Program-made: the position numbers and the translations under genes
Shown here: positions 1-8,190 of the stretch, one piece after another
Position numbering within the stretch: position 1 is the first letter of the stretch
Layout: every line of letters starts with the position of its first letter
The notes under the pieces: model-generated
The model's database searches: none
Told to the model about the DNA's origin: nothing
The model's input: only the letters and a program-made list of their open reading frames with translations
NCBI GenBank assembly: GCA_019677205.1
Contig: JAAMXY010000716.1
Location: 1-15,136, forward strand
DNA from: Pinguiococcus pyrenoidosus
Taxonomy: Eukaryota > Sar > Pinguiophyceae > Pinguiochrysidales > Pinguiochrysidaceae
DNA length: 15,136 bases
Direction of reading: 5' to 3'

Positions 1-116
1 AGAACACGGTCCAGTATGTAGTCAAGCGAAAGCTTGCGCGGCCTTCCAATGAAAGAACGGGAAGGGATACTCTTCAAGGTGGTAGACGGCAGGCTCTTTT
101 GGATATGCCATCGTAA

Positions 117-245
117 TATGCTCAGCAGTGGACCAGTCGGGAGAGGCATTGGTACGAAAAGACGATTGATCTCTTACGGGAGTACGCAGAGAATTTTTCT
201 CGCTACTTTTCAGACAACCTTTCAGACAGCCTCTTAGTGCTTTAG
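117..245 (+). CDS. possible 3'-terminal exon of a gene entering from the left edge
   Basis: A reading frame ending in TAG at 243-245 encodes a hydrophilic, helix-like tail of about 40 residues with segments QWTSRERHWYEKT, LLREYAENFSRYF and a Leu-rich end. The same frame is open from position 3 to 113 but is interrupted by TAA at 114-116. A CAG acceptor-like site lies at 123-125 (CAGCAG to 128), so the coding part may begin near 126 or 129 after an intron that contains the TAA. GC content here is lower than in the confident exons. I do not recognise the family. It could equally be chance open sequence or a decayed gene; only the protein-like composition supports it. Confidence 0.22.
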   Translation, partial: YAQQWTSRERHWYEKTIDLLREYAENFSRYFSDNLSDSLLVL

Positions 246-548
246 TTTCTCAAGTCGAAGCGCAGAATCATGATGAGGCGGCTTGTGCGCGGCTCGCCTT
301 CCCTTGCTCGTACTCCCTGCACCGGAAAGACTATATACATGGGCACAAACCAGAGACGCAGACGCAAACGTTGAGCTCAAGTTCCTCTGCCATCACAGTA
401 AAACCTGGCAGCATCCCGCAAGCGGATGCTACTCCACAGGTATCGGCCGAATCCCGTTGAATTTTGCTTCCATTCGGATTCAACCATGCGCTCCTGACAA
501 CGGTGTCTAGTTCCGAGGCACAAAATGATGCAAAATCTGCCGACGGGC
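246..548. other. intergenic stretch downstream of PPDK
   Basis: About 300 bp between the possible left-edge exon and the PPDK stop codon, which would be 3' flank for both. I see no RNA gene, no repeat and no convincing coding frame; the only open frame (283-510, +) has neither a recognisable motif nor the codon bias of the neighbouring exons. No clear polyadenylation signal was identified. Confidence 0.4.
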
Positions 549-3497
549 TTACTGCTGCGTGACTGCGGCCTGGGCCGCTGCGAGGCGCGCGATCGGTACG
601 CGGAAGGCGCTGCAGCTCACGTAGTCGAGGCCCGCACCGTGGAAGAAGGCCACGCTGATCGGGTCGCCGCCGTGCTCGCCGCAGATGCCGACCTTCATGC
701 CGGGCCTCACCGCCTTGCCCTGCTTCGTGGCCATCTCTACCAGCTGGCCCACGCCCTCCGTGTCGAACACCTGGAACGGATCGCTGGGCAGGACTCCGTT
801 CTGGACGTAGTGCGGGAGGAAGGCGCCGGCGTCGTCCCGGGAGTAGCCGAACGTCATCTGAGTGAGGTCGTTGGTGCCAAAGGAGAAGAACTCCGCGGAG
901 GTCGCAATCTTCGCGGAAGTCAGCGCGGCACGCGGCGTTTCGACCATGGTGCCGACCACGACATCTACTCGCGAGTCCTGGCCGTACTCGCTGAAGACTT
1001 CTTCCGCCACCCGCCGAACGATCGCCTCTTGGTTGCGGAACTCGGCAAGCGTGCCCACGAGCGGCACCATCACCTCAGGACGCGGGTCGAGGCCCTTCTT
1101 CTTGTTCACAGCCGCCGCGGTGTAGATCGCACGGGCCTGCATCTCCACGATTTCGGGGCTGGTGATGCCGAGGCGGCAGCCGCGGAGACCCAGCATCGGG
1201 TTCTGCTCGCGGCACTTATCGACGGCCTCGGCAAGCTCCTGCTGCCCGAGGCCAAGGGTCTCGGCAAGCTCGAGGTCGCACTCGTCCTCGCAGGGCAGGA
1301 ACTCGTGGAGAGGCGGGTCAAGGAGACGCACAGTCACCGGCAGACCATCCATGGCCTCGAAGATGCCCTCGAAGTCTTTCTGCTGCTCCGGCAGCAGCGC
1401 GGCAATCGCCACGTTCTTCTCCTGCTGCGTCTGGGCGAGGATCATCTTGCGCACGTTGGCAAGGCGCTCTCCGTCGAAGAACATGTGCTCGGTGCGGACG
1501 AGTCCGATGCCTTCCGCGCCGTTCTCACGGGCCAGCGCGGCATCTTCCGGCGTGTCGGCGTTCGCGAGCACCTTCAGGCGGCGCTTCGAGTCGGCCCACG
1601 ACATGAAACGGGCGAGCGCGCCCGTGACTTCCGCGGGCTTCAACTCCTGCTCGCCGATGAGAATTTCACCGGTGTTGCCGTTGATGCTGATGACGTCGCC
1701 CTCGTTGAAGGTCGCGCCAGACTTGAGCTTGGCGCTGGTGGCGCTGATTTCCAGATCGGCGGCGCCCACGACGCACGGCTTGCCCCATCCACGCGCGACC
1801 ACCGCGGCGTGGGAGGTCATTCCTCCCCGGGCGGTAAGCATGCCCTTGGCGGCGTGCATTCCGCCCACGTCCTCCGGGGAGGTCTCGTCGCGGACGAGGA
1901 TGACTTTGGCGCCGGACTTGGCGAGCTCCTCTGCCTTGGCGGCGCTGAAAGCGGCGATGCCGACAGCGGCACCCGGCGAGGCGGGGAGGCCGGTGCCCAC
2001 CACGTTCGACTTGTACGAGTCGGAGGCGGTGTCCTTGAACTGCGGGTGCAGCATCTGGTCGAGGTGATCCGGGGAGACCATCTTGATGGCGTCCTCCTTC
2101 GTGACCATGCCCTCGTCGACGAGATCGCTCGCGATCTGCACGGCTGCCTGTCCCGTGCGCTTTCCAGCGCGGGTCTGCAGCATGTAGAGCTTCTTCTCTT
2201 GCACGGTGAACTCGATGTCCTGCATGTCCTTGAACCGCGTCTCGAGGAGCTTACAGGTGTCCAGCAGCTCCTGGTACACCTCTGGCATGTCCTGCTCCAT
2301 GCGGGCGATGGGCTCGGGCGTGCGGATGCCGGCCACGACATCTTCGCCCTGCGCGTTGATCAGGTACTCGCCGTAGAGCTCCCGGGTGCCGTCGTTCGGG
2401 TTGCGCGTGAAGCAGACGCCGGTGCCCGAGCTGTCCCCGGTGTTGCCGAAGACCATCGCTTGCACGTTCACGGCCGTTCCGAGGAGGCCCTTGATGTCGT
2501 TGATTTCCATGTACTTGAGGGCGCGCTCGGATTGCCACGAGTCGAACACGGCCGCCGTGGCAAGGCGAAGTTGCTGAAGTGGATCCTCGGGGAACTCCAT
2601 TCCCTTCTCTTGGTACACCTGTTTCACGACCAAACGACTCCGATGCTCAGCATGTGGATGCTCGCAACGGGATGGCGGACGAGTCGAATTCTGTACCTGC
2701 TTGTAGGACGCGCAGAGTTGCTTCAGATCTTCCGCGGTGAGATCGACGTCAGACTCGACGCCGCGCTCCTTGCGCATGGCGAAGAGCTTCTCCTCGAAGA
2801 GCTGGTGCTCGATGCCCAGCACGACATCTCCGAACATGTCGAGGAAGCGGCGGTACCTGGGAGACACGTGGCCCGTTGAGATGGAGGTCAAGTTCAATGC
2901 CACATCAGGTGGGGGCACTTACGAGTCGTAGGCGAAGCGCGGATTGCCGGTCTTGGCGGCCAGGGCCTCCACCACCTCGTCGTTCAGGCCGAGGTTGAGC
3001 ACGGTGTCCATCATGCCGGGCATGGACACGGCTGCCCCGGAGCGGACAGACAGGAGCAGCGGGGCTTCCTTGTCGCCAAGGCGCGCCCCCAGCGCCTCTT
3101 CAATGTGCTTGAGGCCATCCATGGACTCGGCCCACACATCATCGGGGATGCTCCCGCCCTCTTGGTGGTAGCGATTGCAGATCGCCGCCGTGAGGGTGAA
3201 TCCGGGCGGCACGGGGAGGCCCAGGGCGGCCATCTCAGCGAGGTTGGCGCCCTTGCCGCCGAGGAGCCACTTGAGGTCTGCACCGTCCTCGCTGCGGGTT
3301 CCCTTGCCGGCGCCAAAGGGATGGACGGCCTTGAGCTCGGGGAGGTCCATGGCCTCTTCTTTGTAGTCCTTGTTGTCCTCGTAGGTCACATAGGTGCGCG
3401 TTAGCAACGCGCGGGATGCCAGCGAGCGGCGGCCAGCAGCCACTCTCCAAGCGGAGGCGGGCGTTACGACGGCGCTGAGCAGCCAAAGGAGTTTCAT
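549..3497 (-). CDS. ppdK: pyruvate, phosphate dikinase, plastid-targeted precursor (3 exons, 934 aa)
   Basis: PPDK (EC 2.7.9.1) interconverts pyruvate, ATP and phosphate with phosphoenolpyruvate, AMP and pyrophosphate. Exons are 3497-2923, 2856-2697 and 2618-549 (2805 nt with TAA at 551-549). Introns are 66 nt (2857-2922) and 78 nt (2619-2696), both GT-AG. Visible hallmarks: the ATP-grasp nucleotide part ([13 protein letters not shown] near residue 80; [21 protein letters not shown] near 150; FTRNP near 315 and [10 protein letters not shown] after it), the swivelling His domain with [15 protein letters not shown] (phospho-His about 515), [10 protein letters not shown] (about 620) and the PEP-domain active-site loop [10 protein letters not shown] (catalytic Cys about 891). 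Length is normal for the family plus a presequence. The chosen ATG (3497) starts [17 protein letters not shown], a signal peptide ending ASA|W, followed by a basic, Ser/Ala-rich stretch: a bipartite plastid presequence. An upstream in-frame ATG at 3635 would bury it. The gene diverges from the EF-hand/SAM gene. Confidence 0.96.
2619..2696 (-). other. 78-nt in-frame, stop-free intron of PPDK
   Basis: On the - strand the segment begins GTACAG after codons for SYKQ and ends GTGAAACAG before codons for VYQEKG. It is 26 codons long and has no stop, so it can be read through. Its translation (Arg/Ser/His/Pro-rich) interrupts the conserved PPDK run [17 protein letters not shown], where family members have no insertion. 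Splicing restores the expected sequence. Confidence 0.85.
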
Positions 3498-4665
3498 GCT
3501 GCACTTACTAGTGAAGATGCAGAGGGCGGCGCCACGGGGCAGTGAAACACTTGGATCCGGGCTTGCCACGGCGTTCTGAGCCAAGCTGCCAAGCCGCAGA
3601 ATCCCCTCGTCATCCCGGCGTTTTGCCAGTTTCATGGAACTTGCCCTTCTAGCGCTATGGTAAACGTCATATTGAAGATGAACTTGCGTTCCATTGGTGC
3701 AAAATTGGACTCGCGAACTTGGAATTCGGCCTGAAAAGCGCAAGTGACGTGGCGATTGATCTACTTACGGCCGCGCCGTTTCCCGCGCTAACTTTGCCTC
3801 TCTGCCCCTGCAAGCCTGTGATAAACGATACATAATTTATGAAGCTCTGGCTGATCCGCCAATCATGCCCCTGCTCAGAGAGGGCAAGCTCAACCTTCAC
3901 CAAGAAGAACCGGATTCATTGGCGGAATGGTGCGACCAGACCAATGGAGAGGCTTCTGAAACAAAGCCCGTCAACTGCAGCCATATATGCACACAAAGTC
4001 AACTGACAGTTTTGGAACATGCCACATGCGGTTCCATTGGCTGGTGGGGAGCGGGGAGCGGGTGGTGTGGGATCCATCCATCGTTCGTTCCTGGTTCCTG
4101 GTTCGAAATCCACAAGGATCGAGTCGATTCGACATCGACCAAGGCTCGAGCAGAAGCGCGCGAAAGACATCCTGCGAAAGACAAGATCTGAGACGCGCAC
4201 GCCGCAAGCCCCAAGAACAAAAAGATCGAAAAAAGATCCCCGAGATCAGATCAGAGCAGAGCAGAGAGCCGAGGTGCGGTGCTGAAAACGACTTTGGATC
4301 CTTCCCTCTCACAGTCCATCCAACAGCAGATACAACTGCCCCTTTTAGATTCACATGTCCCCTCCTTGGACCAATTGCACGCAACAGGATCACCGTCACA
4401 GCCAGCGCATCCATGTGTACGATCAACAAGGCCGGCACGAGAAGCCGAGAAAACGTCAGTCTTCTGTGTCTCTGCGACTTTCCGTCCTTCGACCGATTCT
4501 TGCGGCGCTTTGCGCCTTGTGCTTTGCAAGATTGAGAGGCCCACAGCTCCCAGATCCGCTCCGTCGATGCCACTTCATCTGCCAACATACTAGACGGATC
4601 CGCGGCCGGAGTTGGAAATCCAGTGGACTTGGCACGCCGGCGCAGAGGTGCAAATTCTGTGGCGT
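3498..4665. promoter_or_regulatory. divergent promoter region with CCAAT-box cluster
   Basis: This 1.17 kb lies between the start codons of PPDK (-) and the EF-hand/SAM gene (+), so it should hold both promoters and 5' leaders. The pentamer CCAAT occurs seven times in either orientation, starting at 3692, 3704, 3859, 3918, 3941, 4036 and 4371. Two of them form a 9-bp inverted pair, TCCGCCAAT at 3855-3863 and ATTGGCGGA at 3918-3926. CCAAT is the known target of the NF-Y/HAP complex; its use here is inferred. A purine-rich simple tract (about 4190-4275) and a short direct repeat of GGTTCCT (about 4093-4104) are also present. Open frames on both strands lack any recognisable domain. Confidence 0.45.
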
Positions 4666-6384
4666 ATGGCCGGAGCCCGCCCCGGGACGCTCGCGCGGGG
4701 GATGGCCAGATCTCCGTTCGGCTCCGCTTTCGTCGCGCGCAGCCAGAACACGGGCCTCTTGCCCGCAGAGGACGTGCTCGACTTCCTCAAGGATCAAGTG
4801 GTGCCGGCGCGCTGGGACGTGCTCGAGGCGCCCGGCGACTTCCACCCCGAAGAGCGCTACGGGCTCTTCACCTCCACCAGCCGCCGCGACTTCTCCGCCG
4901 TTCTCGACGACCCGCGCTTCGCGACGCAGCTGGCCAAGGTCTTCGACGGCGATGGCGACGGACTGCTCAACGGCCTGGAAGTGGCCATGGTGAGGGACCT
5001 GCTCCGTGTGGACGCACGCGACACGGAGCAGGGCCTGAACCGCCGCCGTGCGGCGCTGACCAGCTTTCTTCGCGAGCTGCAGCTGGCGCCCGGTCGCCAG
5101 CAGCTAGAGAGCCGATCGGCGATGTGGAAGCTCGGCCACACGGTGAACGTGGAGGGCAAAGGCCACGGTCGGATTCTGAGCTTTCGCACCACGCGCGTGC
5201 CGTTCAAAGGCCGCTTCCTGCTGTACAGGATCCGCTTCGAGGGCGGGGAGGGCCAGGAGCCCTTCGTCGACGAAGTCCGACTGGATCGGACTTCGGGAAC
5301 CGAGGGGCCCTCCTACTGTTACCCGACGCCGACCGAGAGCACCTTGGCGCGCCTAGGGCCGTTCGAGGACGCCACAGCGCGACGAAGTCCGTGGCTGAAC
5401 GAAGCTGTGCTTGGCACGGAAAGCACCATGCGGGCAAGGATAAGCTTCCGAAGTCGATGTCTGACGAGGTGGGAGAGAAACATTCCGAGGATCTGCGGAG
5501 AGATCCCATGCGCTGCGCTGCCCCTGTCTTGCCTGGTGCTGCCGTTGTGCGTACCGTGTGTGGCCTGCTGCTTCGATCCGTGTCAGCATGGCGCCAACGG
5601 CGCGGCGATGCAGCTTGAGCTACGAGCAGATCATCTGCGGTACGACGTGGAAGTGCACGACGTCTACCAAAGGTCCTTTGTGTGCTGTCACACTGAGGAG
5701 GTTGAGCCTTTCGCCATAGCGATTCCCTACGAGCATCTCGACAGCGTCCAGCTGCTGGAGGATCGAGCAGCGTGTCTACCTTTCTGCTGCATCGAGCAGA
5801 AGAACGTTGTCTCCGTCCATGCCTACGGTGTGCAAGTGGCGGTCGTCGAGGGCGTGGCCAACGCCCGCGAAGTCGTAGAAGCAGCCGAAACAGCGAGGAT
5901 TCGACGCAATGGGCCTCTCAAGGACGCGCATGGAGACTACCTCCACGGCCCCGGCGTGCAAGGCTTGGCGGGTGCCAAGCGAGAGAGCGGGGAACTCTTT
6001 GTGACACGCAGCTGGCTTGGCCTCGAGCGAGTCCGCCAAGCCCTGCCCATGTCACCCTTTGGGGACGTGCCCGAATTGGGAAGCGTGGCGAAAGCGGAGA
6101 TCTCTGCCATTCCGCCAGAGATCAATCTGATCAAGAGGCGCTTCCCGTACCGATACCCTGCCGACAGAAAGGGCCCACTGGCGCAAGACATCAGTGAGCC
6201 GAGCGAGACGGTCCAGGAGATTCTCGCCGATCTCGGCTTGGAGCATTTCGCCTCCATCTTCCGTCGCGCGGGGATCGACGCGAGGAGGATCAAGCGCCTG
6301 ACCGAGCGGACTATGGTCGAGGAGCTCCACATGAACAACGCGGCAGATCGCCAGGTTCTGCTGCAGTGGATCCAGTCGTCGTGA
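4666..6384 (+). CDS. EF-hand / Cys-rich patch / SAM domain protein (single exon, 572 aa)
   Basis: No exact family is recognised; the parts suggest a calcium-responsive, membrane-associated scaffold. Residues 94-105 form a canonical EF-hand loop (DGDGDGLLNGLE: acidic at 1, 3, 5, Gly at 6, Leu at 8, Glu at 12). Only one full loop is visible, so pairing with a degenerate second hand or dimerisation would be needed. Residues about 156-215 are beta-rich (GHTVNVEGKGHGRIL...YRIRFEGG). Residues 278-307 hold eight Cys among Leu, Pro and Val, a possible palmitoylated or membrane-embedded patch. Residues about 313-395 look like a PH-type beta module (LELRADHLRYDVEVHDVY, FVCCHTEEVEPF). Residues about 517-572 match a SAM domain (VQEILADLGLEHFASIFRRA to LLQWIQSS). 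ATG at 4666 is the first in this frame; the next is at 4702. Stop TGA 6382-6384. It is convergent with the TspO-like gene, 170 bp apart. Confidence 0.82.
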   Translation: MAGARPGTLARGMARSPFGSAFVARSQNTGLLPAEDVLDFLKDQVVPARWDVLEAPGDFHPEERYGLFTSTSRRDFSAVLDDPRFATQLAKVFDGDGDGLLNGLEVAMVRDLLRVDARDTEQGLNRRRAALTSFLRELQLAPGRQQLESRSAMWKLGHTVNVEGKGHGRILSFRTTRVPFKGRFLLYRIRFEGGEGQEPFVDEVRLDRTSGTEGPSYCYPTPTESTLARLGPFEDATARRSPWLNEAVLGTESTMRARISFRSRCLTRWERNIPRICGEIPCAALPLSCLVLPLCVPCVACCFDPCQHGANGAAMQLELRADHLRYDVEVHDVYQRSFVCCHTEEVEPFAIAIPYEHLDSVQLLEDRAACLPFCCIEQKNVVSVHAYGVQVAVVEGVANAREVVEAAETARIRRNGPLKDAHGDYLHGPGVQGLAGAKRESGELFVTRSWLGLERVRQALPMSPFGDVPELGSVAKAEISAIPPEINLIKRRFPYRYPADRKGPLAQDISEPSETVQEILADLGLEHFASIFRRAGIDARRIKRLTERTMVEELHMNNAADRQVLLQWIQSS

Positions 6385-6554
6385 TCGGCCCGGTCGTCGT
6401 TCTCACCAGCATGTCAAGCGTTGTATGTATTCTGTGTCTTTGCTGCGAGCGCGCTTCGGAGAGATGCCGAAAGTCGCAAAGGAGAGCAAAGCAAGCTTGG
6501 CGTGAAGAAAAATCAACCCCGTTGCGTCGTTTGTACCCCCGTTTGTCTTGGGCC

Positions 6555-7741
6555 TCACTGCTTCGCCTCGTCGCTTTCCGAGGTTGATTGCGGAATGAGC
6601 ACCTGCGGCTCCTTTCGATTCAGCTCCCAGATCCGCGTCACCAACAGCGAAGCGATGGAGAGCCACACCGCAGACGGAGCGATGATGTACCCAGCAACAG
6701 GGAGCGTCTTGTAAAAGACGGCGGTGAGGCCGAGCACCGAAGCCCAGACGAACCAGATGAAGAAAGCGCCCGCTCCCAACCGCTTTTGCACCTGTGAAGA
6801 GCAAGTGACTCAGGCGCCAGAAGGTGCGGGAAAGCACCCTCGAGCCTGCGGGGCGCACCGTGTAGAGATTGTTCCAAGCGTCGCCGATGGACAGGTGCAG
6901 GTAGTACACGACGAGAGGCAAGCTCACAAAGTTGCGCCCCGTCACGTTCCAGATCATTGTCGCGCTAATACATCTGTGGCAACGAGAAACCAAGCAAAAC
7001 GAACCAAGCAAAAGCAAAAACAAAAACAAAAACAAAAAAAATCAAACAAAGAAACAAAGAAGGCATCATGGGCGTGCCTCCTTGTTTCCTCCTTTTCCTC
7101 CCTCACCCTCCTCTCCCGTGCTTCGAAGGTTCGCTCACCTCAGAATGGCGATCGATATCCACACGATCGGGAACACCGGGCCGGGCGGCGCCCACACCGG
7201 CTGCTTCCACTTGGGCTGGTAGGCCTCGTCGGAGCCTTTGGGTCGCGAAGCGTCCATGGGGGCGAAGACGCGGCTCTGCCGCGCCATCGCGAGGAAGAAG
7301 ACGGCCGCGGTGGCCGTGCCGTACACGGGCGAGGACAGCGTGGTCAGCAGGTGCGCCGCCGGGTTCATGACGCACTTGCAGAACATGTTGATCAGGAGCA
7401 TTTGCACCGCAATGCCCTGCGATACAGCAACGCAAAAGCGTCGGACGATCCAAAGATCCGCTCCTCAACGTCCTTCCCATGGCCTTCGTACCGCGGTGGT
7501 CTTCTTCACTTGCTCCCAATCCGTCCTAATGGTGCACAGAGACTTCGGTTACGAGTGCAGATGCGCATATCGGCCCAAAAGAAGCGCACTTGGGAGCCTC
7601 AGGAGCAGGGAGCGCGCTCTCCGCCGGTGTCGCGCCGAGGCGACGCGGTCGCAGCTGGATATTCAGACGCCGCAGCGGAGCCCTCAGCGCCGCAGCGCCA
7701 CAGAAGAAGGAAAGGAGAACGAAGATGCGCACGCTCGCCAT
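6555..7741 (-). CDS. TspO/MBR-family (tryptophan-rich sensory) membrane protein with plastid presequence (4 exons, 272 aa)
   Basis: TspO/MBR (translocator protein) family members are five-helix membrane proteins that bind tetrapyrroles and sterols, in bacterial, mitochondrial or plastid membranes. Exons: 7741-7553, 7416-7139, 6973-6859 and 6791-6555 (TGA 6557-6555). Introns: 136, 165 and 67 nt, GT-AG; phases agree throughout. Family features, in order: YQPKWKQPVWAPPGPVFPIVW (about 128-148), helix with ATMIWN, LHLSIGDAWNNLYTVQKRLGAG (about 181-201), FFIWFVWASVLG and the terminal IIAPSAVWLSIASLLVTRIWELN (about 230-252). The core is normal size; the N-terminus is about 110 residues longer, opening with a signal peptide (MASVRIFVLLSFFCGAAAL) and an Arg-rich stretch without acidic residues, as in complex-plastid presequences. 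A further hydrophobic segment (64-83) depends on the first intron, whose borders (donor gtaacc at 7552, acceptor at 7417) are the least certain. Intron 2 carries a pyrimidine-rich tract on the sense strand. Confidence 0.88.
6992..7059. repeat. degenerate (CAAAA)n/(GCAAAA)n simple repeat in TspO intron 2
   Basis: A/C-rich tract on the + strand made of CAAAAG, CAAAAA and related units. It lies in the second intron of the TspO-like gene, so on the sense strand it is a T-rich tract just upstream of the acceptor (intron end 6974) and may serve as the polypyrimidine tract. Confidence 0.75.
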
Positions 7742-8190
7742 GATGAGGTCTGCTGAGGTGAGAGAGGCGCCAAAGTGTGGCGCTCCTGCCGATGGATAGG
7801 TATCCGGCGACACGACGAATACCGAGTTCAAGGACCTTCGAGTGTTTGTGCTTTTTTGCTTCTTCTGCTTTTGCTTCTGCTTTTGCTTTTGCCTTTTGGT
7901 GTTGAGAGGTTCGCAATGTGGTGTTCGTGTTGATGTTTGGAGGGCCGCACCTTTCGTGCCACGTATGCATTGATACTTTCAGTACGTACACATGCGACGA
8001 TGCTGTTTCTTTTGTGGTCGTGGGTTTGGTAACGGGGGAATTGGTGAAAACGCGACGAGTTGTGATGACTACTTGGTCGAGCCTGACTAAAGACATTGCT
8101 CCTCCCTAACCCAGCCTGTTGGCTGACACGCATGCCGCTCCCTGACTGCACCCGTGTATCTCTCGTCGGCTTCTTGACCGCCACGCGGAT
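7742..8190. other. intergenic region between vWA gene and TspO-like gene
   Basis: Both flanking genes are on the - strand, so these 449 bp hold the 3' flank of the vWA gene and the 5' leader and promoter of the TspO-like gene. Just upstream of the TspO ATG the - strand reads CACCTCAG, which resembles a splice acceptor, so a 5'-UTR intron is possible. A (GCTTTT)n-like tract sits at 7851-7898. There are no CCAAT boxes and no convincing coding frame. Confidence 0.45.
7851..7898. repeat. degenerate (GCTTTT)n simple repeat upstream of the TspO-like gene
   Basis: T-rich tract on the + strand with GCTTTT and GCTTCT units. It is the reverse-complement type of the CAAAA-rich tract at 6992-7059, so the two tracts face each other as an imperfect inverted pair around the first half of the TspO-like gene. 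Confidence 0.75.

Noticed and set aside
525-2879. Very long open frame (784 codons) on the + strand opposite PPDK
   Set aside because: It is the antisense shadow of PPDK: GC-rich codons leave the opposite frame free of stops. Its product is Leu/Arg/His/Gly-rich with no domain, and it crosses both PPDK introns.
4082-4112. tRNA-like T-loop (GGTTCGAAATCC)
   Set aside because: The flanking bases do not form the five-base-pair T stem, and no anticodon or D arm could be found upstream.
3971-4588. 205-codon open frame on the - strand between PPDK and the EF-hand/SAM gene
   Set aside because: No recognisable motif, overlapping open frames on the other strand, and it lies where two divergent promoters are expected.
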